A stretch of 64,000 nt of DNA from an uncultured bacterium (GTDB lineage: Bacteria; Verrucomicrobiota; Kiritimatiellia; CAIKKV01; CAIJXV01), in the NCBI GenBank assembly GCA_903824675.1, contig CAIJXV010000013.1, positions 1 to 64,000 on the forward strand, written 5' to 3'. The notes under the pieces were generated by a model. That model did no database searches, was not told the origin of the DNA, and saw nothing but the letters and a program-made list of their open reading frames with translations. The stretch's first letter is position 1, and each line of letters begins with the position of its first letter. Positions 19,564-28,402 of the stretch are shown here, in pieces. The position numbers and the translations under genes were made by a program.

Positions 19564-20403
19564 TCAAAATGCATATTGCGCACTCAAAACCACGCCGTCA
19601 CCCAGCCCGGCTTCCGTTGTCGATTTCGAATCGCCGGCGCTGACATACGCGCCAATTAACGACAGGTTCTTGTTGGCAAACCAGGCGACATGCGCATCCC
19701 AATAATCGGCATTATTGAAATCGCTGTAAGACGCGCCCTGCTTGTACTCGAACCCGACCGCCAGGTTGGAGAGCGGCAGCACATCGATATTCCCGAAGAA
19801 GGTGTTATCGGAATTATCGTTGTAGCCGAAGACCCCCGTTACCTGTTCCTTGGTATTCAGAATGCCGCCAGACAATAGAACCGGCAGGGGCAATTGGGTC
19901 ACCAACTTGGTGGCGACTAGATAGTAGTCGAAGGCGTTGTCATCCACTCCCTCCGCGACATTATCCGTCTTTTTCCAGATGGTGCCCACGGAGACCGCCG
20001 GCACATAGGCCTGCCCGCCCAGATTTTCGGGAACCAACAGCAACTTGGCTCCGAGATCCGACTTTTTGATGTTTTGCGCCGCAGGGGATATCACTTCATA
20101 CCCGTAGGACAATTCCAACCGGCCCCCAATCGTCTCGGCGACGCCGATGGCCGTCCAGTCCACATCCACATCGCTCAGATTGACATACCAAGCCCCGAAC
20201 TGGGGATTACTGAGTACGCTATCCGAATTTTCCGCCTTGTTCTGCCCCGCTGGATAAGCCAGGGGGTTGAACGCCGCCCCGCCTACTCCTTGGAGGTTGT
20301 TAAAAGGCACTCCGGCTTGCGCGGAATACACCAACGACACCCCGAGGATACCCGCCACGATCCAATTACTCTTCCCAAACCCGCTCATAATCTGCTTTTT
20401 CAT
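19564..20403 (-). CDS. Outer-membrane beta-barrel protein
   Basis: A 279-residue exported protein. The signal peptide ends near YSAQA-GVP (about residue 31). The mature part has alternating hydrophobic/polar strands (GYEVISPAAQNIKKSDLGAKLLLVP; LAVGFEYKQGASYSD) and ends VLSAQYAF, with the terminal Phe expected for BAM-inserted barrels. About 12 strands look possible. The substrate is unknown. The ATG lacks a strong Shine-Dalgarno site. A terminator and a structured RNA lie upstream, so expression may be controlled by attenuation. Confidence 0.75.
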   Translation of the reverse strand: MKKQIMSGFGKSNWIVAGILGVSLVYSAQAGVPFNNLQGVGGAAFNPLAYPAGQNKAENSDSVLSNPQFGAWYVNLSDVDVDWTAIGVAETIGGRLELSYGYEVISPAAQNIKKSDLGAKLLLVPENLGGQAYVPAVSVGTIWKKTDNVAEGVDDNAFDYYLVATKLVTQLPLPVLLSGGILNTKEQVTGVFGYNDNSDNTFFGNIDVLPLSNLAVGFEYKQGASYSDFNNADYWDAHVAWFANKNLSLIGAYVSAGDSKSTTEAGLGDGVVLSAQYAF

Positions 20404-20470
20404 GATGTTTTCCTAATCTTTCGTTTGTCCATCTATGTTTGTCTTTTTTTCGTTTGATGATTTGATCCTT

Positions 20471-20507
20471 AAAAACAAAAACCCACCTCCCTGTTACCGG
20501 GGGTGGG
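20471..20507 (-). terminator. Rho-independent terminator upstream of the barrel gene
   Basis: On the minus strand CCCACC (20502-20507) pairs with GGTGGG (20482-20487), extended by an inner CCC/GGG, followed by TTTTTGTTTTT (20471-20481). The T-run is present only for minus-strand transcription. It lies about 70 bp before the start codon of the outer-membrane protein. Confidence 0.8.
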
Positions 20508-20695
20508 CTATGTCCAATGTACCTGCCTGTTTAGGTCAACAGTACCGCATAGTCCCTCCTTCCGGACAAGGACGCGCACAAGTACAACACAGATCGGTGC
20601 TGTTGCTCATCGCCTCATGGGTACTGCCAAAAAACCTATTCACAGCCTGAATTCCTTCCTCATGACACATAAAACCAAGTATGTCCATCGATTTG
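20508..20695 (-). ncRNA. Candidate structured leader RNA or small RNA
   Basis: Minus-strand segment ending in a strong terminator. GGTACTG (20620-20626) and CAGTACC (20540-20546) form a perfect 7-bp closing stem. Within it a CAACA/TGTTG plus CAC/GTG arm (about 20585-20606) and a second arm with a UCC-GGAA-GGA tip (about 20552-20572) can form. It matches no riboswitch class I can recall. It could be a riboswitch-type attenuator for the barrel-metY genes or a free-standing small RNA of about 220 nt. Confidence 0.5.
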
Positions 20696-20700
20696 CTTTA

Positions 20701-20728
20701 CTATTACACAAGAAGGGTGATTTGTCGA
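20701..20728 (-). promoter_or_regulatory. Possible sigma-70 promoter for the structured RNA
   Basis: Minus strand: TCGACA (20723-20728), 16-bp spacer, TAATAG (20701-20706). The predicted start near 20694 would place the foldable segment at the 5' end of the transcript. Confidence 0.4.
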
Positions 20729-20776
20729 AATAATTTTTAACTTTTTTAATGACCGGAGGTCAGGCCCCGTCAATCA

Positions 20777-21886
20777 TTAGATGACTTCCAACCCATCCGC
20801 ACCCGGCAATTTCGGAAAAACGGGCGTCGGCAGGGTTTGATACCAATATGCCACCGACGCAATATCATCCTGCAGGGGCAGATACCGCCCACCGCTCCGC
20901 CAACCCAGCGCCTGGATCGTCACCCGGAGTTCCCGCTCAAATCGGATTGGGTCGGGAATATGCCAGCGATACATCCCAAACCGGGTTTGCGATTGGTAGA
21001 CCCCATCCGGCCGGATGACCTGATGCATCCCCGAATAAGGCGTCGTGAAAGGCTGATAACGGGAGGCCTCACCCCGCGTGTCACCAAAAGTGCATCGATT
21101 GGAGGTGCCGGGATCGAAATTATAGGAACCCAGGAAATAATCCTCTGTTCCCGTTCCACAAATCGTTGGGAACCGGCGATCGCCATCTAGATAGAATTTA
21201 ATCTCCCCTTCCCCCCACCACCCGGTGTTGTTCACTCCCCAGCACATCGAAGTCCCCACGTACTGGCCCCATCCCCGGACGCCATCCAAAATCGTGTAAA
21301 CCTCGCCGTAAGGCTGGGGATTCGCGCGGCGAAATTGGGCATGAAAATAGGCGCAATCCTCCGGCACTTCGGTCAGGGTGTAATCGATCTGATAGTAGAG
21401 ATGGGTTTCGGCCGCCCCCCGATTCTCCAGGGTCATCCGGCAGCGCTTACGAAACGGCATCTCCCACCAGCAATTCATTCCCGAACCGGGATTGAGACAC
21501 ACCGGCAAACTCGATAACTGCCCATACACCCCCCACCCGTTGCAGAAGAAATCCCCATAGGGCACCTCCACGCTGGGCCGCTTCTGGTCATCCCAATAAA
21601 TCCGCAATATCGCGAACCGCGGATGCGCCGCCGTCATCCAGAGATGCTGGATCGCGCCTGCCCCGCGAATGTCGGCGATCTCCACGGTTTCGCCCGGCTT
21701 GATCGAAATGCAGGGTTGCACCTTCCATCCCTGACCCAACTCCCGCGCCGCCCCTCCCTGGGGAACAGCCATCCCCCCGCGGCCCTTTTCCCCTTTCGGA
21801 TTTTCCGCCGAAATCGAGCGGGTCTTGGCTTTTGATAATCGAGCGAGATTCCCCAGATTCATTCCCAGTCCATTGAATGTTTTCAT
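20777..21886 (-). CDS. DUF2961 family protein (GH172-type glycosidase)
   Basis: A 369-residue protein of the DUF2961 family, members of which have been assigned to glycoside hydrolase family 172 acting on fructofuranosyl or arabinofuranosyl bonds. The double jelly-roll signature appears as GAGAIQHLWMT, VEVPYGDFFCNG, NCWWEMPFRK, WWGEGEIKFYLDGD and GTGTEDYFLGSYNF; the Glu residues in the last two segments are the likely catalytic pair. No signal peptide is seen. It follows a Gfo/Idh oxidoreductase gene by 20 bp, suggesting joint metabolism of a glycan-derived sugar. Confidence 0.85.
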   Translation of the reverse strand: MKTFNGLGMNLGNLARLSKAKTRSISAENPKGEKGRGGMAVPQGGAARELGQGWKVQPCISIKPGETVEIADIRGAGAIQHLWMTAAHPRFAILRIYWDDQKRPSVEVPYGDFFCNGWGVYGQLSSLPVCLNPGSGMNCWWEMPFRKRCRMTLENRGAAETHLYYQIDYTLTEVPEDCAYFHAQFRRANPQPYGEVYTILDGVRGWGQYVGTSMCWGVNNTGWWGEGEIKFYLDGDRRFPTICGTGTEDYFLGSYNFDPGTSNRCTFGDTRGEASRYQPFTTPYSGMHQVIRPDGVYQSQTRFGMYRWHIPDPIRFERELRVTIQALGWRSGGRYLPLQDDIASVAYWYQTLPTPVFPKLPGADGLEVI

Positions 21887-21906
21887 GCGGTTATCGTTCC
21901 TTCCTG

Positions 21907-22902
21907 TTACGCTGAAACCAGCGAAATCGTGCAGCCTTGCCGGCCAGAAGCCACAATGGCTTCGGCAATCCGAATGTCATCAAGGGTGTCCGCGGGCGTA
22001 TTTCGACACTGGTTGCTCCCGTCGAGAGAAGCGAGAAACGCAGCCGCCTGGACCTTGAAGGGATTATCCGCGGACTCGAACTGGCGACACTCACACTGGT
22101 CACCTCGATAGAACAGCAGGTGGCCGACGCCGTTCTCCAACGGAAATAGTTCCACGGCAGCGCGAGTTCCGATGAACATGGCCGTCCACGCCGGCAGGTT
22201 GCCGGGCTTGACGAATCCTGCGGTGAGACTGCCCAGTACATTCCCCTTAAAAAGCAGGTTGGCGACGCACGTCTCCTCGTTCAGCAAGCCGGGTGCCGTA
22301 TGGAGCTTGCGATTGGAGAACGCCGACACCGCGTGCGGGTTACCCGCAAGCCAGCGGATGGGATTGATAAAGCAATAGCTCATGTGGGTTAGCGGCATCC
22401 CGCCACTGTCCTCTTGCCGATAGTACCAGCTTTTCGGATCCCCACCCCATAAGGCCAGAGAACGAATCGCGACCAAATCGCCCAATTCTCCGCTGTCGAG
22501 CAAGGTCTTGGCCGCAATCCACACGGCGTCGTATCGCGCCTCGAAACCGGCCTCGACCACCCGGTGTCGGCTCCGGGACAGGTTCAGGATCCGTTGCGCC
22601 GTCTCGGTGTTCGCAGCCAGAACACCCCCGATCAACAGGTGTAAATTTTGCTCCAGCGCCCAGCCGGTAATCTCGTCCTGCACCGTGTGCGGGACTTCCA
22701 CCAGCAACGCATCCGGGTGCGCGGTCATCAACTGACGATAGTCATCAAAATAGGTGGCGCACCCGATCTCGGTGGCGAACGCCTGCGCGGTGGAAAGGTG
22801 GCGGGAGGCAACCGCGCAGATTTCGACCTCTCCCGACGCCATCAAGGCTTGCGCCCGCGTTCGGGCCATCCCGCCCGCACCGACAATCGCGATCCGTTTC
22901 AT
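21907..22902 (-). CDS. Gfo/Idh/MocA family oxidoreductase
   Basis: NAD(P)-dependent sugar or inositol dehydrogenase type protein, 331 residues. The Rossmann motif IAIVGAGGMARTRAQAL is at the N-terminus. LVEVPHTVQDE replaces the common EKP motif, with Val-Pro in place of Lys-Pro. The C-terminal beta-sheet domain includes GGDPKSWYYRQEDSGGMPLTHMSYCFINPIRWLAG. The start at 22902 has GGAGG upstream; the frame runs on to 22965 without support. It is the first gene of a pair with the GH172-type gene. Confidence 0.85.
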   Translation of the reverse strand: MKRIAIVGAGGMARTRAQALMASGEVEICAVASRHLSTAQAFATEIGCATYFDDYRQLMTAHPDALLVEVPHTVQDEITGWALEQNLHLLIGGVLAANTETAQRILNLSRSRHRVVEAGFEARYDAVWIAAKTLLDSGELGDLVAIRSLALWGGDPKSWYYRQEDSGGMPLTHMSYCFINPIRWLAGNPHAVSAFSNRKLHTAPGLLNEETCVANLLFKGNVLGSLTAGFVKPGNLPAWTAMFIGTRAAVELFPLENGVGHLLFYRGDQCECRQFESADNPFKVQAAAFLASLDGSNQCRNTPADTLDDIRIAEAIVASGRQGCTISLVSA

Positions 22903-23110
22903 GGTCCTCCGATCGGTAAAACAGAGGGCGGATAAATTTCGAGCCCCTTCTCTGACGAAAATCAAACAATAACAACACGGGAACGATTGGCCGAGATAAA
23001 TTTCCAGGGGCTACGCCTGGAATTGATAATTGCCAAGTCCGGCCGGGCGGCTTATAGTGAAACCGTATTTTTCAACGTGCAAAGGGTTTTCAGCCTCGGT
23101 GGATGGAAAG

Positions 23111-24559
23111 ATGATTATGCAAAGAATAATCCGTGGTTTTATCGGCTTGGCCGTTCTTATTCTCCTCGTCTCGGGAACCGCCTGCCGGGTTCGACCCTCC
23201 CGGGCCGCGCTGGAGGAAGGTATCGAAGCACTCGAAAAAGGGAATCCGGCCAAGGCCGTTCACATTCTCGAAAAACTCGTGGCGGCCGAACCCGCCAACG
23301 CCTCGGCCTGCGCCAATCTCGGCCTGGCCTATCTCAAAACCGGCAAAACAACCGAGGCAGTCGATCAGTTCCAACGCGCCGCCGGATTGAACGCCGAGGA
23401 CTCCCGTCCCCTTGAATACCTGGCCAACCTGCAACAATCGGCCGGGCATCTCGAAGAGGCGCGGGATTTGCTCACCCAGGCCTATTACCGGCAGCCGCTC
23501 TCCCCTCGCATCCTCACCGCCATGGCCGGTCTCGAACTCTACCTGAAAGGCGCGGATGACGCCCGGCTTTGGTTGCGGCAAGCCCTCGCTGTTTCACCCC
23601 ATTATCCCCCCGCCCTCTACAACATGGGACTCCTCCATCAAAACTGGCTCAACGATCAAGCCCAAGCCAAAATCTATTTCCAACAATTTGCCAAATTCGC
23701 CGGCAATGATCCGCGTGCCCAAGCCATCCGCAACGGCACCCGGCCGGCCCGCGCTTCCGGAAAATCCGCCCGCTCTGCGCCTGAAATTGAAACCGTCCTG
23801 AATTCGGTCCGCAAGGCCATCGCCGGCGAGAACTATGACGAGGCGCTCGTCCTCCTCCAACAGGGTCGGGCACGTCACCCCGATCAACCGGATTTCTATT
23901 GGGAACTCGCGGTTCTCCAGGACCGCCACCTGGACAACAGCGCGGCCGCCATTGAGGCCTATCGCGACTTCATCCGGCGCTTCGCACGGGATTCACGCAT
24001 GGCCGAGGCCCGCACCCGCATTCTCGCGCGAGAGAACGGTGCCACCGCCTCCGACGGCGCCCATCAGGCATTCCATTTCACCCCCGCTCCCGTCCGAGAC
24101 CCCAAATCCGCCGCCGAAGCCCACGCCCGAGGTCTCACCTATTTTCAGCAGCGCGATTGGAATCGGGCGATTTATTTCTTTACCCGCGCCATCGAGCAGG
24201 ACCCCAAACTCGTCAATGCTTTCTACAATCTCGGCCTCGCCTATAAGGCTAACAATGAACCCGAAAATGCCCGCGACGCCTATCTCTATGCCCTGGACCT
24301 TCAACCTCAACTCTTCAGTGCCCGCTACATGCTGGGCCTGACCTTGCGCGATTTGCGCCACTACGAAGAATCCATCTTCCAACTCTCCCAAGTTCAGGCG
24401 GCCCAACCCGCCAACCCCGAAGTGCATCTGGCCCTGGGCCTCGTCTACCAACAGGTCGGCAATAAATCCATGAGCCGGAAAAATTTTGAGCGATATCTTG
24501 AGCTGGACCCCAAAAGTACCGAAGCGGCTAAAATCCGCCAGTTGCTCGGCCGCAAGTGA
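23111..24559 (+). CDS. Exported tetratricopeptide repeat protein
   Basis: A 482-residue TPR protein. The N-terminus (MIMQRIIRGFIGLAVLILLVSGTAC) is an export signal; the Cys could be lipidated, although the sequence before it is not a canonical lipobox. Two TPR arrays follow (about 30-215 and 330-480), with consensus features such as AKAVHILEKLVAAEPANASACANLGLAYLKTG. They are separated by a Pro/Ala-rich linker. Probably an envelope scaffold; partner unknown. CvpA and dnaG follow within short distances on the same strand. Confidence 0.8.
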   Translation: MIMQRIIRGFIGLAVLILLVSGTACRVRPSRAALEEGIEALEKGNPAKAVHILEKLVAAEPANASACANLGLAYLKTGKTTEAVDQFQRAAGLNAEDSRPLEYLANLQQSAGHLEEARDLLTQAYYRQPLSPRILTAMAGLELYLKGADDARLWLRQALAVSPHYPPALYNMGLLHQNWLNDQAQAKIYFQQFAKFAGNDPRAQAIRNGTRPARASGKSARSAPEIETVLNSVRKAIAGENYDEALVLLQQGRARHPDQPDFYWELAVLQDRHLDNSAAAIEAYRDFIRRFARDSRMAEARTRILARENGATASDGAHQAFHFTPAPVRDPKSAAEAHARGLTYFQQRDWNRAIYFFTRAIEQDPKLVNAFYNLGLAYKANNEPENARDAYLYALDLQPQLFSARYMLGLTLRDLRHYEESIFQLSQVQAAQPANPEVHLALGLVYQQVGNKSMSRKNFERYLELDPKSTEAAKIRQLLGRK

Positions 24560-24586
24560 TCCGTATCCGCTCTCCGGAGGTGTCCC

Positions 24587-25144
24587 ATGGAATCGTCCTT
24601 TAGTCTTGTGGATATCGTCGCCGTGATTCTCGTAATCGCCGGCGTGATCCATGGCTTTCGCCAGGGTGTCTCGCCCAGTTTCACTTTGTTCTGTGGCTCC
24701 CTCATCGGCCTCTTCTGCGGGGTCATGGCTTATCCCGCACTCGCCCGATTTATCAATTCGTCCGGTGAGGTGAACGAAACCCTCCTCGACTTCTGCTCCC
24801 TCATGGGCAGTGTTTTTGTTTTTTTCCTGACGCTCATGCTGATCCGTTATGTTCTGGCCCAGTTTGCCCGTTTCGCCACCACTCTGATTTTGGACCGCAT
24901 CGGCGGCGCCTTTGCCGGCTTCGTCCAAACGGTTACCATCATCATCCTGCTCTTCATTGCCCTCACGTCCATCGAGCAGCCCCTCCTTCAGAAAACATTC
25001 GGTCAGGAATCCGCTATCGGCCGCCCCCTGGTCATCATCAAAAACCGACTGGGGAACGCCTTGGAATCCGACTACGCTCGAGCCCATAACCGCATGCTCC
25101 AACAACGCGAACAGCGCTCCGATCAGCGCACCCAACCCCGTTAA
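24587..25144 (+). CDS. CvpA family membrane protein
   Basis: A 185-residue inner-membrane protein with four hydrophobic segments (about 8-26, 32-50, 66-88, 107-125) and the CvpA opening VDIVAVILVIAGVIHGFRQG. CvpA proteins are linked to colicin V export and envelope homeostasis; the mechanism is not settled. The C-terminal tail is charged and Gln/Arg-rich. GGAGG lies 7 nt before the ATG. The stop is 5-11 bp from the start of dnaG. Confidence 0.85.
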   Translation: MESSFSLVDIVAVILVIAGVIHGFRQGVSPSFTLFCGSLIGLFCGVMAYPALARFINSSGEVNETLLDFCSLMGSVFVFFLTLMLIRYVLAQFARFATTLILDRIGGAFAGFVQTVTIIILLFIALTSIEQPLLQKTFGQESAIGRPLVIIKNRLGNALESDYARAHNRMLQQREQRSDQRTQPR

Positions 25145-25149
25145 GGTGC

Positions 25150-27003
25150 GTGCTCATGGCCGGTCTCATCGCCAAGGAAGTCCTCGAGGAAATTCGCCTC
25201 CGCAACGACATCGCCGATGTCATCGGTCGCTATTTCCAAATCCAGAAGGCGGGCGCCACATTCAAGGCCCTCTGCCCTTTCCATAAGGAAAAAACCCCCT
25301 CCTTCACCGTTAACCCCCAACGCCAGATTTTCCACTGCTTCGGGTGCGGGGCCGGCGGCGATGTCTTCAAGTTCATCATGCAAATCGAAAATGTCGATTT
25401 CATGACGGCCGTCCGTATGCTCGCCGAAAAAACCGGGGTGGTTCTTGAACTCGAGTCGGGGCCCGACGCCCTCAAAAGCGGAGAAAAAAACCAGCTCTTC
25501 AAAATCCATTCCGAAGTCACTGATTTTTTTCACAACAACCTGCTTCAGGCGCCCGAAGCCCGCGTCGCCCGTGAGTATCTGGCCCGCCGGGGAATCGATC
25601 AGGATATCATCCGCGAATTCCAATTCGGCTTTGCCCTTAACAGCTGGGACCGGATCCTTATTTGGTCCCGCGCCCAAAAATATCCCCCCGAACTCATGGA
25701 AAAGGCCGGCCTCCTCATCAAAAGCGACCGCCCTTCCTCCGCCTCACCCTGGTATGACCGCTTTCGGGACCGGGTCATGATTCCCATCCGCGATGAACAG
25801 GGGCGGGTGATCGCCTTTACCGGCCGCACGCTTTCAACTGACGCTCAGACCGCCAAATATGTCAACAGCCCCGAAACCCCTCTCTTCCGCAAAAGCCATA
25901 TCCTCTTCGCCCTTGATCGCGCCCGGAACGCCCTCGTTGAATCCCGGGAAGCGATTATTTGTGAAGGCCAGATTGATGTCATCCGGTGTCATGCCGCCGG
26001 ATTCAAAGCCGCTGTCGCGTCCCAGGGGACGGCCTTCACCGAAGATCACGCACGCATCCTCCGCCGGTACGTCGACACCATTGTCCTGGTCTTCGATCCT
26101 GATCACGCCGGTCAGGAAGCCGCCATCCGCACCGCTGGCATCTTTGTCCAGGCCGGTCTCGCCGTCCGCATTGCCCGCCTGCCGCCGGGAACCGATCCCG
26201 ACAGCTTTATTCTAAAAAATGGCGCTGAACCTTTTGCCCAGATTCTCAAGGCCGCCCGCTCTGCCATCGAGTTCCTGGTCGACCTGAATCTCGAACGCGA
26301 GGACCCCCATTCCGAAGTCGGCCTGCGGCGCATCGAAAAAAATCTCATCGAATTCCTTAAGCTCGCCCCTTCCGCCGTTCAACGCGACCTCATGATCGAA
26401 TCGGCCGGACGTCGTCTGCAAATTCATCCCGATGACCTGCGCCGGGACCTCAAGGACGCGGAACGGACATTCCAACGGAGGGCTGAATCCCCGTCCGATT
26501 CAAAACTCCAGCCTGCCCTCCCTTCCCTTCCCGAGGAAATGGAGCTGGCTTTTTATCTGGCCGCGCATCCCGAGCTCGCCGAAATGCTCGATGCCCACCT
26601 GCCCCTGCATTTGATCCAGGACACCCAGGCCCGCCGATTCATCGAAGCGGTCCGGATTTCCCGGCAGGAGCAGCAACCCTTGATGTCCGTCATCCTGGAG
26701 CGCGATGATGTCGATCGCACGCTGGGTCGATTCGCCGCCGATGTCCTGAGTCGACCGATCAAGTCAACCGGGGAGGAAACTTCTCCGCAGGAAATCGTCG
26801 AAGGTCTACTCATGGCCATCTGGCGCCGCGAACTCAAACGGCGGCGCACCAAACTCGAACAGACCTTGTTGAAAGCGGATCTGGACCCGGATAGCCGGCA
26901 TGAGGTTGAAACGGAGATTCACCGTCTCACCCCCGAAATCAAGCAACTGACTCACTGGCAATCCGCCGTCAAAACCATCGCCGCTCACCGGGCGGAAGAA
27001 TAA
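25150..27003 (+). CDS. dnaG: DNA primase
   Basis: Synthesises RNA primers at the replication fork. The N-terminal CHC2 zinc finger is complete (CPFH near residue 40, HCFGCG about 20 residues on). The RNA-polymerase core and Toprim domain follow, with EAIICEGQIDVIRCHAAG and VLVFDPDHAGQEAA carrying the catalytic Glu and Asp residues. The C-terminal helicase-binding region (about 460-617) is present but divergent. A GTG at 25150 or an ATG at 25156 can serve as start; AAGGTG is close by. The 617-residue length is usual. Confidence 0.96.
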   Translation: MLMAGLIAKEVLEEIRLRNDIADVIGRYFQIQKAGATFKALCPFHKEKTPSFTVNPQRQIFHCFGCGAGGDVFKFIMQIENVDFMTAVRMLAEKTGVVLELESGPDALKSGEKNQLFKIHSEVTDFFHNNLLQAPEARVAREYLARRGIDQDIIREFQFGFALNSWDRILIWSRAQKYPPELMEKAGLLIKSDRPSSASPWYDRFRDRVMIPIRDEQGRVIAFTGRTLSTDAQTAKYVNSPETPLFRKSHILFALDRARNALVESREAIICEGQIDVIRCHAAGFKAAVASQGTAFTEDHARILRRYVDTIVLVFDPDHAGQEAAIRTAGIFVQAGLAVRIARLPPGTDPDSFILKNGAEPFAQILKAARSAIEFLVDLNLEREDPHSEVGLRRIEKNLIEFLKLAPSAVQRDLMIESAGRRLQIHPDDLRRDLKDAERTFQRRAESPSDSKLQPALPSLPEEMELAFYLAAHPELAEMLDAHLPLHLIQDTQARRFIEAVRISRQEQQPLMSVILERDDVDRTLGRFAADVLSRPIKSTGEETSPQEIVEGLLMAIWRRELKRRRTKLEQTLLKADLDPDSRHEVETEIHRLTPEIKQLTHWQSAVKTIAAHRAEE

Positions 27004-27022
27004 CCATTACCGAGGAATCCTG

Positions 27023-28402
27023 ATGAATCCTGCCTTTCAAATCGGAGTGGCTGAAACGACGATCAATCCGCGGCTGGGCATGCAGATCGACGGCAATATC
27101 GGCGCTTATCGCCCGGCTGAATGTATTCTCAACGATCTGTATGGCCGGGCCCTTGTTTTTCAAAAAGGCAACCAGCGGTTTCTGCTTTTGAGCCTTGATT
27201 TACTGGCCATCACCCGGGAATGGTCCGAAGCGATCCGGGATTTTGCGGCCACCGAATTGGGATTTGACCGGGATGCCGTGGCCGTTCATGTGGTCCAAAA
27301 TCACTCCTCTCCCTCCCTGGGTCATATCATGCTGACCGACCGATTTGAGGCGGCGAAGAAATACCCATGGATTCGGGGTTCCGATCCCGCTTACGGCCCC
27401 CTGGCTCTTGAAAAACTGAAGCCCATGATCCGCGAAGCAGCCAGCCAGGTACAACCGGTACGCCTGCTCTTCGGGAGTTCCCTGGAAGCGCGTGTTTCAT
27501 TCAATCGTCGGGTCGTGATGCGCGATGGAACCGCGGAAATGGGCTTATGGTCGAGGCCCTATGACGCGCTTTACCGGGAAGGCCCCAGTGACCCGGAGGT
27601 GGGCGTGGCGCTTTTTACCACGCCGGAGTTAAAGACTTTGGCGCTGTTGTTGCATCACACATCGCATCCCGTCCATTGGGATCCCCACACCGCGATTCAC
27701 AGCGATTGGCCGGGAGCCTGGGCCCGGGAAGTCCGTGAGACCCTGTTTCCAGGAGGAATTCCCCTGGTTCTAAACGGCTGTTGCGGCAATGTGATTCATC
27801 ATGATTCCTTAAATCCTCACCGGGAAGACACGCCCGAAAGCATGGCCAAACTGCTCACCCAGGCGGTCCAGACGGCACTGACCAATCCTTGCATCAGTCA
27901 GGACGATCCCGTGCTCGCTTATAAGACCATCCGGTTTGACATTCCATTCCGTGCGTTTCCCAAAAAGATTTTCGAAGATGCACACCTGTTTCTGAAAGCC
28001 AATCCCGATCCGAAATGGACCGATGCGACCCACACGCGATTCGAATGGGACTGGCATTTCGCCGCCTCGCTGGTGGATTTGGAGCAGGTCTTGGCGACCC
28101 AAAAGGCGTTTGAATATGAAATCCAGGCGGTGCGTTTGGGCGATCTGGCCCTGCTGGTGCTTCCGGGCGAACCGTTTGTCGAGGCCCAACTCGAAATCAA
28201 GCAGCGAAGCCCCGCCAAACGCACCTTCGTCGCGCACATGTCCAACCGCTATGTCGGTTATATCCCGACACCGGAGGCCATTCGACGCGGCGGGTATGAA
28301 ACCCGGCCGTCCAGCGCTTCAAAACTGATTCCGGAAGCGCTCCAAATGATTACTGACCAGTCCGTAGCCTTACTCAAGGAGTTGTATGCCCGCCCTCAAT
28401 GA
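27023..28402 (+). CDS. Neutral/alkaline ceramidase-like hydrolase
   Basis: A 459-residue protein related to the N-terminal domain of neutral/alkaline non-lysosomal ceramidases. Visible signatures are FQIGVAETTINPRLGM at the start, LNDLYGRALVF, VVQNHSSPSLGH (zinc-ligand region) and LNGCCGNVIHHDS. It lacks an obvious signal peptide and is shorter than classical ceramidases. In bacteria of this group such proteins are often found in sugar-catabolic clusters, so ceramide is not necessarily the substrate. The stop overlaps the next gene by 17 bp. GAGGA precedes the ATG. Confidence 0.75.
   Translation: MNPAFQIGVAETTINPRLGMQIDGNIGAYRPAECILNDLYGRALVFQKGNQRFLLLSLDLLAITREWSEAIRDFAATELGFDRDAVAVHVVQNHSSPSLGHIMLTDRFEAAKKYPWIRGSDPAYGPLALEKLKPMIREAASQVQPVRLLFGSSLEARVSFNRRVVMRDGTAEMGLWSRPYDALYREGPSDPEVGVALFTTPELKTLALLLHHTSHPVHWDPHTAIHSDWPGAWAREVRETLFPGGIPLVLNGCCGNVIHHDSLNPHREDTPESMAKLLTQAVQTALTNPCISQDDPVLAYKTIRFDIPFRAFPKKIFEDAHLFLKANPDPKWTDATHTRFEWDWHFAASLVDLEQVLATQKAFEYEIQAVRLGDLALLVLPGEPFVEAQLEIKQRSPAKRTFVAHMSNRYVGYIPTPEAIRRGGYETRPSSASKLIPEALQMITDQSVALLKELYARPQ

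Larger units (their letters stand above)
20404..20776 (-). other. Intergenic region with structured RNA and terminator
   Basis: A 373-bp gap between two minus-strand genes. I see no credible protein gene here. It holds, in transcription order on the minus strand, a promoter-like sequence (20701-20728), a foldable segment (20540-20626), an intrinsic terminator (20471-20507) and then about 70 bp of leader before the barrel gene. Confidence 0.6.

Noticed and set aside
20552-20572. UCC-GGAA-GGA tip resembling the SRP RNA (4.5S) helix 8 loop on the minus strand
   Set aside because: The bases after the tip read GGGAC where SRP RNA needs the conserved AGCAG side of the internal loop, so it is not a standard SRP RNA.
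20508-20695. SAM, cobalamin, TPP, fluoride or c-di-GMP riboswitch upstream of the barrel-metY genes
   Set aside because: None of the conserved core sequences of these classes could be found, despite the tempting position before a methionine gene. Only a GGCGATG resembling the fluoride class appears, without the rest of that motif.
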